Assembly: GCF_000960975.1 (NCBI RefSeq)
Contig: NZ_CP010803.1
Location: 3,689,818 to 3,753,817, forward strand
Source: Martelella endophytica
GTDB lineage: Bacteria > Pseudomonadota > Alphaproteobacteria > Rhizobiales > Rhizobiaceae
DNA: 64,000 nucleotides
Direction: 5' to 3'
Under the pieces are notes generated by a model. It did not search any database. It was not told where the DNA came from and saw only the letters and a list, made by a program, of their open reading frames with translations. Position numbers and translations under genes: made by a program. Below, piece by piece: positions 1 through 9,668 of this stretch. Positions within the stretch are counted from its first letter, which is position 1. The number at the start of each line of letters is the position of its first letter.

Positions 1-1
1 C

Positions 2-325
2 GCCGAGCGCGATGGGCTGGTGGGCCTGAACTTCGCCACGGCATTTCTGCGTGATGACGGCCGCATGATCGAGGATACTCCCATCGAGCCGATGCTCCGC
101 CACCTCGATCATCTGATCGCGAAGCTCGGTGAGGATCGAGTTGCGCTCGGTTCGGATTTCGACGGCGCAATCGTACCCAAAGACATCGCCGATATCGGCG
201 GTTTGCCCGCACTGAGAGAGGCAATGCGTTCCCATGGTTTCGGCGATGATCTGATGGCCAAGATCTGCAACGGCAACTGGATGAGAGTGCTGGCGCGGAC
301 ATGGGGCGAAGAAGAAGAATTATAG
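2..325 (+). CDS. Membrane-type dipeptidase (peptidase M19), C-terminal part
   Basis: The window opens inside this gene; only the last 107 residues are present and the reading frame is open back to base 2. The segment GLVGLNFATAFL followed by HLDHLIAKLGEDRVALGSDF and a C-terminal NGNWMRVL is typical of the M19 (renal dipeptidase-like) zinc hydrolases, where the GSDFDG stretch lies near the metal site. The family cleaves dipeptides, sometimes D-amino-acid containing ones. The N-terminal half with the other metal ligands is outside the window, so activity cannot be judged. It ends in TAG at 323-325. The call is made on family motifs only. Confidence 0.8.
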   Translation, partial: AERDGLVGLNFATAFLRDDGRMIEDTPIEPMLRHLDHLIAKLGEDRVALGSDFDGAIVPKDIADIGGLPALREAMRSHGFGDDLMAKICNGNWMRVLARTWGEEEEL

Positions 326-472
326 AGCGACCGCGAAGTCCTTCGATTCGCCGCTATCTTTCACAGGAAACCTCGCCCCCCCCCTGCAATCCTCCGTCCG
401 CGGATGCCGCTTCAAGAACCAGCAAACCATTTCAGCTCCACGGGACCCATCATGCATTTCAAGACGTCCTGA

Positions 473-1369
473 CTAAGCCCCGAACTCCTCCTTGAGCCAT
501 GCAAGGAGCGCGTCTGTTTCAGCGTGGTGTCCCCGGCGAGATCCACGAAACACTGAAATTTCCGCGGGGCGGAAAACGGTTTCGGCGCAGACCTGCTGGA
601 GCTGCCCGCTTTCGATAAGGCCGGAAACAGTTCTGCGCCAGCCGAGCGCGATCCCCTGCCCGGCTATGGCGGCCTGAAGAACCAGCGGGTAGCTGTCTAA
701 ACTGGTTATCCTCGGCTTCCGAGGGAAGCCACGGTCAATGGCATCAAACCATCCTGGCCAATCCATCCAGTCCTGCGGCAGCACCTGATGCGTCAGCAAC
801 GGATAGTGCACAAGATCGGCGGGCGATAGCGGCAGCTTCTCCTTGACCAATCCCGGCGAGGCAACCGGAAACACCTCATCTGCGGCGGTGAAAGCCAGGC
901 GTGCGCAGCCCGAAGGACGGCCCGTTGTCTGGATAGCAACATCGAAGGGTTCGGAGGTATCAGTTAGAGGGCCGAGGGCGCTGATGACGCGGACATCCAA
1001 TCCGGGATTGCGCTCGTGAAAGCGGGACAGGCGCGGCATCAGCCAATAGAACGCCTCACAAAGCTGACAATGCAGCACGATCCCGCCCGTCTCGGGCCCT
1101 CCCCTCAGTTTCGAAGCCTCGGCCGAGATATCGGCAAGAGCTGTACTGATGACCCGCCCGAAGGCCCGTCCCGCATCCGTGAGGAATGCCCTTCTGTTGC
1201 GCCGCTCGAAAAGCGCAACGCCGAGATCGGCTTCAAGCGCCGCAATCTGCTTGCTCACTGCAGTCTGGGTCAAGCCGAGTTCTTCTGCGGCCGCGGTGAA
1301 ACTCTCGTATCTCGCGGCAGCTTCGAAAGATGGCAAACGCGAAAGGGGTGGCAGAGACAATCGTTCCAT
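473..1369 (-). CDS. LysR-family transcriptional regulator (GcvA-like)
   Basis: 298 residues, the usual LysR length. The N-terminal winged helix-turn-helix (about residues 6-65) contains SFTAAAEELGLTQTAVSKQI, the recognition-helix pattern of the GcvA/AmpR subgroup; the remainder is a periplasmic-binding-like effector domain. Start ATG at 1369 is preceded by AGGA at suitable distance. It is transcribed away from the DMT permease that starts at 1418, with only 48 bases between them, so the likely target is that exporter and itself, the classic LysR arrangement. The effector is unknown. Confidence 0.88.
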   Translation of the reverse strand: MERLSLPPLSRLPSFEAAARYESFTAAAEELGLTQTAVSKQIAALEADLGVALFERRNRRAFLTDAGRAFGRVISTALADISAEASKLRGGPETGGIVLHCQLCEAFYWLMPRLSRFHERNPGLDVRVISALGPLTDTSEPFDVAIQTTGRPSGCARLAFTAADEVFPVASPGLVKEKLPLSPADLVHYPLLTHQVLPQDWMDWPGWFDAIDRGFPRKPRITSLDSYPLVLQAAIAGQGIALGWRRTVSGLIESGQLQQVCAETVFRPAEISVFRGSRRGHHAETDALLAWLKEEFGA

Positions 1370-1417
1370 TCCATTTCCTCATGAATTTGCGACGCTTTCT
1401 CATTTTATACAGGGCCC

Positions 1418-2362
1418 ATGGGATGCTTTCCATGCCTGATGCTCGCGTTTTTCAAAGCACAACTTCACACTGGCACCCGCCTGCAGGGCACCGCCTCTAT
1501 CGTCCTGGCAGTTTTCCTGCTGTCTTTATCCGACGCGCTGGTGAAAGACGCTGGGGCACGGTTTGGGCTGGCGCAAATCATCCTATTGCGCTCGCTCGTC
1601 GCGACAGTCATGATTGCGGCGACGCTTGTCGTCATCGGTGGGCCAGCCGCACTCCGCCTGAGGTGTTCCCTGTGGGTCTGGGCCCGAAGTCTCAGCCTGG
1701 CAGCAATGTGGCTCTGTTACTATGCCGCGCTTCCATCGACCCCATTCGCACTCGCAGCGGTCTGCTACTACACGTCGCCGATCTGGATGGCGCTGATGAC
1801 ACGTATCCTGGGCACCCACACCGGAAAGAAAGGCTGGACCGCTGTAACCCTATCGATGGCGGGCGCGTTTCTGGCAGTAGGGCCACGCATGGGCGCCCTG
1901 CCGGTTACGCTCTTCCTGCCACTGGCCGCAGCCGCATTCTACGCTTTGGCGGGTGTCATCACATGGAACCGCTGCCAGAAGGAAACAGCGGGCGCCCTGG
2001 CGTTGAACCTCAATCTGTGCCTTGGGCTTTTGGCGAGCGGCGGGATCCTAGCATTGGCCATCATGCACCCATCGGAAAATCAGGGCTTCGTTTTCGCAAT
2101 CTGGCCCGACCTTCGCGGAGCCGACTGGGGGCTCGCCATCATTCTCGGCTGCCTTCTCGCAGTCATCACCACACTGGTTGCACGCGCCTACCGTCTGGCG
2201 CCGACACCGCTCATTGGCGTTTTCGATACTGCCTATCTGGGATTCGCAGCATTCTGGAGCGTCGTCTTCTTCGACGCGGTACCGACAACACCAGAAGGCA
2301 TCGGCATTGCTTTGATCGCGCTGGGCGCGATTATGATGAGTTTTCAAAGGGGCAGGCCATAA
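1418..2362 (+). CDS. DMT-superfamily permease (EamA type)
   Basis: 314 residues, nearly all hydrophobic segments, about ten predicted membrane helices in two EamA-like halves; ITWNR-type loop near the middle and LIGVFDTAYLGFAAFWSVVFF in the second half fit the drug/metabolite exporter family. Such proteins move small metabolites across the inner membrane, often outward. The substrate cannot be named. Start is uncertain: ATG 1418 gives the longest form, ATG 1439 removes seven residues and is also possible. Divergent from the LysR gene, which probably controls it. Confidence 0.85.
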   Translation: MGCFPCLMLAFFKAQLHTGTRLQGTASIVLAVFLLSLSDALVKDAGARFGLAQIILLRSLVATVMIAATLVVIGGPAALRLRCSLWVWARSLSLAAMWLCYYAALPSTPFALAAVCYYTSPIWMALMTRILGTHTGKKGWTAVTLSMAGAFLAVGPRMGALPVTLFLPLAAAAFYALAGVITWNRCQKETAGALALNLNLCLGLLASGGILALAIMHPSENQGFVFAIWPDLRGADWGLAIILGCLLAVITTLVARAYRLAPTPLIGVFDTAYLGFAAFWSVVFFDAVPTTPEGIGIALIALGAIMMSFQRGRP

Positions 2363-2572
2363 GTGAGACTTGCTTCGACCGGGACTAGTCTCACAAAGCT
2401 ACTGCGGCTTCCGTTGGCATGCCGCTAAGAGAAAGTTCCCCCAAAGAACAACCCTCATGATCATTGGGTTGATGGTGGGCCCGACACATGCAATTGCGCA
2501 GGTCCATCTGACTTGCTAAGGCTACATTGTATTTGAATATTTTCTATTTTTTCGACTATTAAGGAGATTGAT

Positions 2573-3460
2573 TTGCCCTCACGTAAAAAGGTTCGCAAGG
2601 CGGTTCTGCCGGTCGCCGGTCTCGGTACACGCTTCCTGCCCGCGACCAAGGTCGTGCCGAAGGAAATGCTGCCCGTCGTCGACAAGCCGATCGTGCAGTA
2701 CGTGGTCGACGAGGCGATCGAAGCCGGCATCGAGCACTTCGTCTTCGTCACCGGCCGCAACAAGCACGTCATCGAGGATTATTTCGATATCCAGTACGAG
2801 CTGGAAGCGACGCTGAAGGCGCGCAACAAGAATGCGGAGCTGAGCCTGCTTGCCACGATGCTGCCGAAGGCCGGCACGGCGACCTTTACCCGTCAGCAGG
2901 AACCCCACGGTCTTGGCCACGCTGTCTGGTGCGCCCGCGAGATCGTCGGCCCCGAGCCCTTCGCTCTGATCCTGCCCGACATGGTGATGGAAGCCGACAA
3001 GCCCTGCCTGAAGGGCATGATGGAAGTCTACGACGTTGCCGGCGGCAATGTCGTCTCGGTCGAGGAATGCGACCCCTCACTTGCCCACAAGTATGGCATT
3101 GTCGGCGTCGGCGAAACGGTCGGCAACGGTTTCAAGATCACAGAGATGATTGAAAAGCCGGAACCGGGTACGGCGCCGTCCAACTACTTCATCAATGGCC
3201 GCTACATCCTGCAGCCGGAAATCTTCCCGATCCTTGCCGAGACCGAGCGCGGCGCCGGCAACGAGATCCAGCTCACCGACGGTATGCTGAAGCTTGCCCA
3301 GAGCCAGGAATTCTTCGGTTACAAGTTCGATGGCCAGACCTTCGACTGCGGCTCCAAGGAAGGCTTCATCATCGCCAATGTGGCGCTGGCGCTGAAGCGC
3401 GAAGATATCCGCCCGAAGGTCGAGGACGAGCTCAAGGCGCTGATTGCCGCGCTGAAATAG
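2573..3460 (+). CDS. galU: UTP--glucose-1-phosphate uridylyltransferase
   Basis: 295 residues, full length. Makes UDP-glucose from UTP and glucose-1-phosphate for exopolysaccharide, glucan and LPS synthesis in the cytoplasm. The nucleotidyltransferase signature [26 protein letters not shown] N-terminus (residues 9-29), [13 protein letters not shown] and the GHAVWCARE and LPDMVMEA motifs are all present. The start is TTG at 2573, chosen because a strong AAGGAG lies 7 bases upstream and the protein begins at the usual place; no in-frame ATG fits. In rhizobia the same enzyme is also called ExoN. Stands alone between long spacers. Confidence 0.95.
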   Translation: MPSRKKVRKAVLPVAGLGTRFLPATKVVPKEMLPVVDKPIVQYVVDEAIEAGIEHFVFVTGRNKHVIEDYFDIQYELEATLKARNKNAELSLLATMLPKAGTATFTRQQEPHGLGHAVWCAREIVGPEPFALILPDMVMEADKPCLKGMMEVYDVAGGNVVSVEECDPSLAHKYGIVGVGETVGNGFKITEMIEKPEPGTAPSNYFINGRYILQPEIFPILAETERGAGNEIQLTDGMLKLAQSQEFFGYKFDGQTFDCGSKEGFIIANVALALKREDIRPKVEDELKALIAALK

Positions 3461-3830
3461 CTCGGTACAGTCGGCGCTAAACGAAAAGCCACCTTAAAAT
3501 CGCGTCAGACGGCTCAGTAAGTGCCGTCTGAGCTTTCAAACGAAGACCCGTGTCTCTTGGCGAGCCAGGTTGCCCGGATCTTCTGGCGCATAGCTAGGCG
3601 AGCGGTAATCAAACGAAAAGCGAGACCACGAAGAAAGCCGACAAGGCAACCACGCGGCCAAGCATATGTCCGTTCGCTAAAAGTCCGGCCTTGGCGTCTT
3701 TCTATTGGCGGACTCTCCGTTAGCGCGTCGTTGTCCCAATGTGTCGAATGTATGCAGAGAACGTACGAATGCAAACGCATTGTGCGGACGGCTGGGACCT
3801 GTCTCTAGACGTTAATCGCCCACGAGCCTG
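3461..3830. other. Intergenic stretch without a convincing gene
   Basis: Between galU and the convergent L,D-transpeptidase gene. Overlapping open frames of 88 and 95 codons occur on both strands but both are arginine/serine rich, lack ribosome binding sites and resemble no family. The only structure seen is the hairpin at 3506-3530. Confidence 0.6.
3506..3537 (+). terminator. Probable terminator of galU
   Basis: Perfect 8-bp inverted repeat CAGACGGC / GCCGTCTG with a 9-base loop, 46 bases after the galU stop, followed by AGCTTTC. The T-run is weak, so it may be a 3' stabilising hairpin instead. Confidence 0.5.
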
Positions 3831-4538
3831 TCAAAGCGCCGCGATTAGAGGCTCCTGATACACCACGATGCGGGCGTGATAGGGGACGCGGTCATAGAGA
3901 TCGACGATGTCGTGGTTGATCAGGCGTACACAGCCCGAGGAAACACTCTTGCCGATCGAATTCCATTCAGGGCTTCCGTGCAGGCGGTAGAGCGTGTCCT
4001 CGCCGTTCTGGAATATGTAGAGAGCCCGGGCGCCGAGCGGATTGTCGATGCCGGGAGCCATGCCCCCGTTGGCGACGGAGTAGATTTCGAGTTCAGGCTG
4101 TCGCGCGATCATCTCCGCCGGCGGCTTCCAGCGCGGCCAGCGCTGCCGCCAGTGGATGACGCCCTCGCCCTGCCAAGCGAAACCCTCACGACCAATGCCA
4201 ACGCCATAGCGCATTGCGGTTCCTCCCTCTTCGACAAGGTAGAGAAACCGGTTGGCCGTATCGACGACAACGGTGCCCGGCGCCTCGCCTGTCGGATCGG
4301 TGACGCGCTGCCGGAGATATTTCGGATCCATCTGCTGATATGGGACGGCCGGCACAAGGTGCCCGTCATCTTCGAAAGCCGCATACCGCGCTTCCAGTTC
4401 CGGATCCGCCGCGGGCGTCGGTACCTGAGGCACCGGCATGGCTGGGCCCTGCGGGTTTGAGGCACATGCGGAAAGCATAGCCGCGGTCGAAAGGGAACCC
4501 AAAAGAAAGGCACGGCGCGAGAGGGAACTGGATATCAT
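3831..4538 (-). CDS. L,D-transpeptidase (YkuD/ErfK family), lipoprotein
   Basis: 235 residues from ATG 4538; an in-frame start 60 bases further up (4598) would place a non-signal extension before the export signal and is less likely. N-terminus SRRAFLLGSLSTAAMLSAC combines a twin-arginine-like stretch with a lipobox (LSAC), suggesting an envelope lipoprotein. The catalytic YkuD domain (about residues 85-230) carries HGSPEWNSIGKSVSSGCVRL, the His and Ser-x-Gly-Cys-x-Arg pair with the nucleophilic cysteine. These enzymes make 3-3 peptidoglycan cross-links or anchor proteins to peptidoglycan. Convergent with galU. Confidence 0.92.
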   Translation of the reverse strand: MISSSLSRRAFLLGSLSTAAMLSACASNPQGPAMPVPQVPTPAADPELEARYAAFEDDGHLVPAVPYQQMDPKYLRQRVTDPTGEAPGTVVVDTANRFLYLVEEGGTAMRYGVGIGREGFAWQGEGVIHWRQRWPRWKPPAEMIARQPELEIYSVANGGMAPGIDNPLGARALYIFQNGEDTLYRLHGSPEWNSIGKSVSSGCVRLINHDIVDLYDRVPYHARIVVYQEPLIAAL

Positions 4539-4782
4539 AAACTCACTGACTATCGATTGATGCCGCTCGGGCAAGGTTTCGTACGAGCAAAGGAGCACCC
4601 TGGCGAGCGTAATCTCCGATGTCGGGGAATAGAACGCATGACAGCCGTTTATGGTTTCAAGCCAGAAGACCAGCGTCCTTGTCGATGCCTTTCAGCATCG
4701 TTGGACGCATGACAACAAGTCACGTTCGTGTGAGAGGCGGCCAAAGCCCCCACTCGTCGTCGCCTCAGTGAGATCTACAAGG

Positions 4783-4947
4783 TCAGGAGGGCTCCACGGA
4801 GCGATCGACAGTTTCAGGTCGCGCGCCGGCTCCGCCGTTATCGTCCTGTCCTTTTTCACCGTCCCGGTGGGACTTGATAGCGAAGAAGATGGTCGTGCCG
4901 ATTGCGACGACTTTGATCAGACCAAGGGTTATCGGAACCCAAATCAT
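4783..4947 (-). CDS. Small single-pass membrane protein, 54 residues
   Basis: Not a recognised family. ATG at 4947 opens 54 codons ending in TGA at 4783. Residues 2-24 (IWVPITLGLIKVVAIGTTI and on to FFAIKS) form one membrane helix; the tail is hydrophilic and acidic (GEKGQDDNGG). A GAGAAG stretch about ten bases upstream could bind ribosomes. It lies 20 bases after another tiny frame (4968-5078) and both sit behind a TTGACGCATATCAA box at 5125, so they may form a microaerobically controlled unit. The opposite strand carries a longer open frame without homology. Coding status rests on helix pattern and context. Confidence 0.45.
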   Translation of the reverse strand: MIWVPITLGLIKVVAIGTTIFFAIKSHRDGEKGQDDNGGAGARPETVDRSVEPS

Positions 4948-4967
4948 CGTTTTGACTTCTCTGTTGT

Positions 4968-5078
4968 CTACGGAGCCTGTCGAGGCGAATGCAGCCTCAG
5001 CTCGACGAATTGTCCATCGGTGACCACGTTCAGTGGCCGTCTCGCCAGCTTGTCACAAGCCGATGCGGTACCGTTCAA
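4968..5078 (-). CDS. Possible microprotein, 36 residues
   Basis: TTG at 5078 opens 36 codons: the protein includes ASACDKLARRPLNVVTDGQF followed by VELRLHSP, a well-mixed, protein-like composition. GGAAG lies 5 bases before the TTG. It begins 46 bases downstream of the FNR-type box at 5125-5138 and ends 20 bases before the 54-residue membrane protein, which argues for co-transcription. No family is recognised and the non-ATG start makes this tentative. Confidence 0.3.
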   Translation of the reverse strand: MNGTASACDKLARRPLNVVTDGQFVELRLHSPRQAP

Positions 5079-5124
5079 CTATGCTTCCGATAACGATCAT
5101 TCAAGCTGACGCCACCGCTACAAG

Positions 5125-5138
5125 TTGACGCATATCAA
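5125..5138. promoter_or_regulatory. Candidate FNR/FixK-type box
   Basis: TTGACGCATATCAA fits the rhizobial anaerobox TTGA(T/C)-N4-(A/G)TCAA. It lies upstream of the tiny minus-strand genes at 4968 and 4783; the carotenoid oxygenase ends nearby on the same strand, so it cannot be that gene's promoter. An FNR-type regulator is encoded at 51246. Confidence 0.5.
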
Positions 5139-5222
5139 GGATCGAAGGCACTGCTTCAACGCCTCCGAGCAGTATTGAAGAAAGGGTAATGTGTCGGCGC
5201 GATCGTCACGAGAGACGAGCAA

Positions 5223-6638
5223 TCAGGCCGGCACCCACGCGCCGTGAAGCCCTTGTGGCACCCGCTGCGGCAGTCGCAGACGCAGCACCGGCTCATCGGA
5301 AATCCGGCCGGCATCGAGAAGCACAAGCTCGCTCCCGTCCGTTTCCGGATCATAGACATAGGTGGCAAGCCATCCGGCCGTTTCCCCGTTCCCGTGGGGA
5401 ATGAAAACTGCCTCGCCCGCAATCCGGTTGCCGAAGTCATGCGCTGATATGTCACCGGTTTCGGTGTCGACCCGCAGGAGGCAGTTGAATGTGCCGGAAG
5501 CGCCGTTTCCGCCTGTCAGTGTCTCGGTCAGGGTTGGCGCAAAGATATACCGGTTCGAAACTGATGTCCGCCGCTCATCGATCCGGGGAAACTCGACCAC
5601 CTTCTCGAACCACGGCTGCTCGCGGATCCGCCCCGACGTCGTATCAAGCACCAGTCTGTGCAGCCTCGGGGGCTCGCTGTTGCGCTCGCCATAGCCGAAA
5701 TAGAGCTTCTGGTGGCGGACATAGTCGATCACGATCTCGCTGCTGCGCTCGAACCCGTTTGCAAAATGAAAAACGAAAAACGCCTCGGCTTCGAACCATC
5801 GGGGCTTGCCACCATCCAGAGGCACGACCGCAATGCGAGTTCCAAGATCTCCCCGCCACTGAATGAATGAGCCACCTTCCATCATCTTCTGCAGATCGAA
5901 CACGGCCGGACCGATGAGCAGGACGAGGTAGCGCTCGGTGAGAACGAAATCATGGATCATGCTGGGCGCCGCCAGCCCGACATCGAAGCTGCGACGAAGC
6001 CGCCCGTCTCGGCCGATATGGTGGATCGTGACGGTCGGAGACATCAGGTCGTAGTTGAGGGCAAAGAGATCGCCAGTGACGGGGTGGACGCGATTGTGCG
6101 CGCCCATCAGGATCGGGCTGCCGGTGCCCGCCATCCATGGTCCCCGCGTTTCCAGGTCCGGGCCGATTTCCCATGCCGGCTCCCCCTCGCCCAATGCCAG
6201 CAGATGATCCCCGTGCTGCATGACGCTGACAAAGGCCGAGGCCTTGAAGGGGTTCTCCGGATCGTCATCCGGCCCGAGGTATTTGGCATCGACCGGCGAC
6301 GGGCTCATCAGCCCACCAAAGACGGCGTGACCGGCGAGATCCTCGATCTCAAAGCTGCGGGTTCGGACATATCGGTTGCGATAACGCGCAATCCCGTTTT
6401 CGAAGCTGACTGCATGCAGCATCCCGTCGCCTTCCAGCGGGTAATTGTAGGACGAAGGCTGGTAACGGGGATTCGGCCCGTTCCTGATGTAGGCGCCGGC
6501 CAGGCCCTCGGGGATCGCCCCCTCCAGGACTTCGAGCCTTTCGGAATCGATCTCCGTGCCGACCGGTGCGAAATTGCCAGTGAGATGCGGATTGTCGGAA
6601 CGCCAACTGATCGTCTCGGTGATGCGATCCCGGCTCAT
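5223..6638 (-). CDS. Carotenoid oxygenase family protein (RPE65/CCD type)
   Basis: 471 residues. Start ATG 6638 chosen because AAGGAGGAG lies 6 bases upstream; a start 60 bases earlier has no such site. The protein is a seven-bladed propeller dioxygenase of the RPE65/carotenoid cleavage/lignostilbene dioxygenase family. All four iron-binding histidines can be placed: RVHPVTGDL (about 186), SMIHDFV (229), FVFHFANGFE (291) and QGLHGAW near the C-terminus (about 464); the IRNGPNPRY motif near residue 50 is also conserved. It cleaves a C=C bond in a carotenoid, apocarotenoid or stilbene; the substrate is not predictable, and no carotenoid genes lie in this window. No signal peptide. Confidence 0.92.
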   Translation of the reverse strand: MSRDRITETISWRSDNPHLTGNFAPVGTEIDSERLEVLEGAIPEGLAGAYIRNGPNPRYQPSSYNYPLEGDGMLHAVSFENGIARYRNRYVRTRSFEIEDLAGHAVFGGLMSPSPVDAKYLGPDDDPENPFKASAFVSVMQHGDHLLALGEGEPAWEIGPDLETRGPWMAGTGSPILMGAHNRVHPVTGDLFALNYDLMSPTVTIHHIGRDGRLRRSFDVGLAAPSMIHDFVLTERYLVLLIGPAVFDLQKMMEGGSFIQWRGDLGTRIAVVPLDGGKPRWFEAEAFFVFHFANGFERSSEIVIDYVRHQKLYFGYGERNSEPPRLHRLVLDTTSGRIREQPWFEKVVEFPRIDERRTSVSNRYIFAPTLTETLTGGNGASGTFNCLLRVDTETGDISAHDFGNRIAGEAVFIPHGNGETAGWLATYVYDPETDGSELVLLDAGRISDEPVLRLRLPQRVPQGLHGAWVPA

Positions 6639-6961
6639 GCGCAACTCCTCCTTGCTAACGGGAAGAGGAAGGATCGCGTCTTTCGGCCGTTCGGTCAACT
6701 GAGTCGATTCGCGAATTGGAGCTGCCAGGACCGAGACAGTAAGACGCTCTCAGGAGCGAATCTTGAGATGCCGACCCGGGCTTTATTAGCACAGGTACTG
6801 CTACGTTTTTTATCGCGAATGATGGAGCGCCAGCGCGAACTGTCAGGGGCAGGAAAGGGCCGACGCAGAGGTAAAGTGCGAGCCAATGTGCCCCACGCGC
6901 CTTTCGGCGTGGTACATAATGGATCTTAACTGCCTGAAAAATATGAGATAAAATCTCAAAA
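6639..6961. other. Intergenic, no gene seen
   Basis: Between the carotenoid oxygenase start and the 3' end of tRNA-Leu. It holds the tRNA terminator at 6933-6960 and an inverted repeat CCACGC/GCGTGG at 6893-6912; open frames running through it are extensions of shadow frames. Confidence 0.6.
6933..6960 (-). terminator. Terminator of tRNA-Leu
   Basis: On the minus strand TGAGAT-TTT-ATCTCA followed by ATATTTTTC, beginning 4 bases after the tRNA CCA end. Short stem but good T-run and position. Confidence 0.55.
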
Positions 6962-7046
6962 TGGTGCGGTCGAGAAGACTCGAACTTCCACGGGTTGCCC
7001 CACAGCGACCTCAACGCTGCGCGTCTACCAATTCCGCCACGACCGC
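6962..7046 (-). tRNA. tRNA-Leu (GAG)
   Basis: 85 nt including encoded CCA (6962-6964). Seven-base acceptor stem GCGGTCG/CGACCGC; anticodon stem CAGCG/CGCTG enclosing loop TTGAGGT, giving anticodon GAG; long class II variable arm (TGGGGCAACCCGTGG region) and T-loop GTTCGAGTC. The long variable arm and TGGTAGACGC D-arm are leucine-type. Confidence 0.95.
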
Positions 7047-7107
7047 ATCGTGGTAGGGCCGGTTTGGGCCGGCGCCGCAGCATGTAGCAAAAGCATGAAC
7101 GCCAGAC

Positions 7108-7130
7108 AAGCGGTTATGACCGTTTTTTTT
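7108..7130 (+). terminator. Terminator-like hairpin upstream of lipB
   Basis: AAGCGGT-TATG-ACCGTTT with one G-T pair, running into eight T residues. It reads in the plus direction although no plus-strand gene precedes it, so it is either an attenuator in a lipB leader or the end of an unrecognised small RNA. Confidence 0.35.
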
Positions 7131-7144
7131 CATTTCTTCCGGGG

Positions 7145-7165
7145 AAAGGCGAAACCGCCTTTTTT
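7145..7165 (+). terminator. Second terminator-like hairpin upstream of lipB
   Basis: AAAGGCG-AAAC-CGCCTTT plus further T residues: perfect 7-bp stem, 4-base loop, plus orientation, about 80 bases before the lipB start. Confidence 0.45.
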
Positions 7166-7243
7166 CAAGGGCTTCGCGCGCCCTTGCGCTGCTTGCGATG
7201 CGCACCCAAATCTGCGACGAGAGGCGGCGCGAAGGACACGACC

Positions 7244-7963
7244 ATGCAACGCAATGAAATCGACTATCTGATGCACCCCGAGCCCGGCGCGCCGCCGGTG
7301 CGCTGGCGGGTGAGCGAGGGGCTGACGCCCTACCCCGAGGCGCTGGCCTTCATGGAAGCGGAAGTCGAAAGGATTTCCGCCGGCGATGCCGACGAACTCG
7401 TCTGGCTGGTCGAACATCCGCCGCTCTATACCGGTGGCACCAGCGCCGAGGCGGCCGATCTGCTGATGCCCGACCGCTTCCCGGTCTATCAGACCGGTCG
7501 CGGCGGCGAATATACCTATCACGGCCCGGGCCAGCGCGTCGCCTATCTGATGCTCGACCTCAAGCGCCGGCGTCGCGACGTGCGCGCATTCGTCACCGCG
7601 ATCGAGGAAACCATCATCCGCACGCTCGGCGCCATGAATGTCCGCGGCGAGCGCCGCGAGGATCGGGTCGGCGTCTGGGTGCAGCGGCCCGAAAGGCCGC
7701 CTCTGCCGGATGGCTCCATGGCCGAGGACAAGATTGCCGCGATCGGCATCAGGCTCAGGCGCTGGGTCAGCTTCCATGGTCTCGCCATCAATGTCGAGCC
7801 GGAGCTCGAGCATTTCGGCGGCATCGTGCCGTGTGGAATCTCGGGGTATGGCGTAACAAGCCTGGTCGATCTCGGCCTGCCGGTAACGATCGAGGATGTC
7901 GACATCAGGCTACGCGAAGCCTTCGAGGAAGTCTTCGGCGCAACCGCGAAGGATGACCGCTGA
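7244..7963 (+). CDS. lipB: Octanoyltransferase LipB
   Basis: 239 residues from ATG 7244, which is the usual family start; an upstream in-frame start would add 20 unrelated residues. Transfers octanoate from acyl carrier protein to lipoyl domains in the first step of lipoate synthesis (cytoplasm). Signatures: [20 protein letters not shown] (about 84-103), [20 protein letters not shown] with the catalytic lysine just before it, and the catalytic cysteine in [12 protein letters not shown]. Stands alone; the next gene is convergent. Confidence 0.95.
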   Translation: MQRNEIDYLMHPEPGAPPVRWRVSEGLTPYPEALAFMEAEVERISAGDADELVWLVEHPPLYTGGTSAEAADLLMPDRFPVYQTGRGGEYTYHGPGQRVAYLMLDLKRRRRDVRAFVTAIEETIIRTLGAMNVRGERREDRVGVWVQRPERPPLPDGSMAEDKIAAIGIRLRRWVSFHGLAINVEPELEHFGGIVPCGISGYGVTSLVDLGLPVTIEDVDIRLREAFEEVFGATAKDDR

Positions 7964-7972
7964 CGCCGAGCC

Positions 7973-8356
7973 TCAATGGGTGGTGCGCGGTCCGGTTACG
8001 GTGAAACGCAGCCGGGTCAGCACGCCGCCCTTCTCGCCGGAATGCGGCTGGCGCTCGGCGCGGCTGCGGGTCATCTCGATCACGGGCGCCGGGCGGCCGC
8101 CCCGTCGGCCACGCGTCGGCACCGGCCTTTCGATGTCGCCAGAAATCAGCCACAAGGGCCTCACCCCCAGAAGAGCGGCCATGCGAACGAGCCGTTCCGC
8201 CGAAGGCTCGCTTCGGTCGGTTTCCCAGTGCTTCAGCGTCTGCGTTTCGATGCCGAGTTCGCCGGCCAGCCGGTCAAGGCTCATCCCGGCATGCTCGCGC
8301 GCAGCCAGTAGCCGGCCACCGAGCGTGTCGTCGGCGTAGAATTCCTCATCGATCAT
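7973..8356 (-). CDS. Helix-turn-helix (Xre/Cro-C1 type) regulator
   Basis: 127 residues from ATG 8356 (MIDEEFYADDTLGGRLLAAR); AAGGA lies a few bases upstream. An HTH_3 domain covers roughly residues 13-70, with AGMSLDRLAGELGIETQTLK and HWETDRSEPSAERLVRMAAL. The C-terminal 50 residues are basic and low in structure (PTRGRRGGRPAPVIEMTRSR). Divergent from the adhC operon (185 bases apart), so it could influence formaldehyde genes, but nothing in the sequence proves this. Target unknown. Confidence 0.8.
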   Translation of the reverse strand: MIDEEFYADDTLGGRLLAAREHAGMSLDRLAGELGIETQTLKHWETDRSEPSAERLVRMAALLGVRPLWLISGDIERPVPTRGRRGGRPAPVIEMTRSRAERQPHSGEKGGVLTRLRFTVTGPRTTH

Positions 8357-8540
8357 GATCCTTGAGACCCTTCCATCCCGTAAAGCTGTGCCGGCTTTTG
8401 CCGGTCTTGTGCTCCCTTCATAGCGAATCCGGCCGCAAAGCGCCACCCGTGGGAAAACCACGCCCGGAAGCTTGCGGATCAAGGTCCAGCCATGCCAAAG
8501 ATTGAAAAACGACAAATCAGAAAACCTGGAGGTTTGCCCA

Positions 8541-9667
<1,127 letters not shown>

Positions 9668-9668
<1 letters not shown>

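Noticed and set aside
3514..3808. 88- and 95-codon frames on both strands after galU
   Set aside because: Mutually antisense, biased composition and begin inside a terminator-like hairpin.
4651..5109. 152-codon plus-strand frame covering the microprotein region
   Set aside because: Serine/arginine-rich, no ribosome site or family pattern; the minus strand offers a membrane helix and a regulated arrangement instead.
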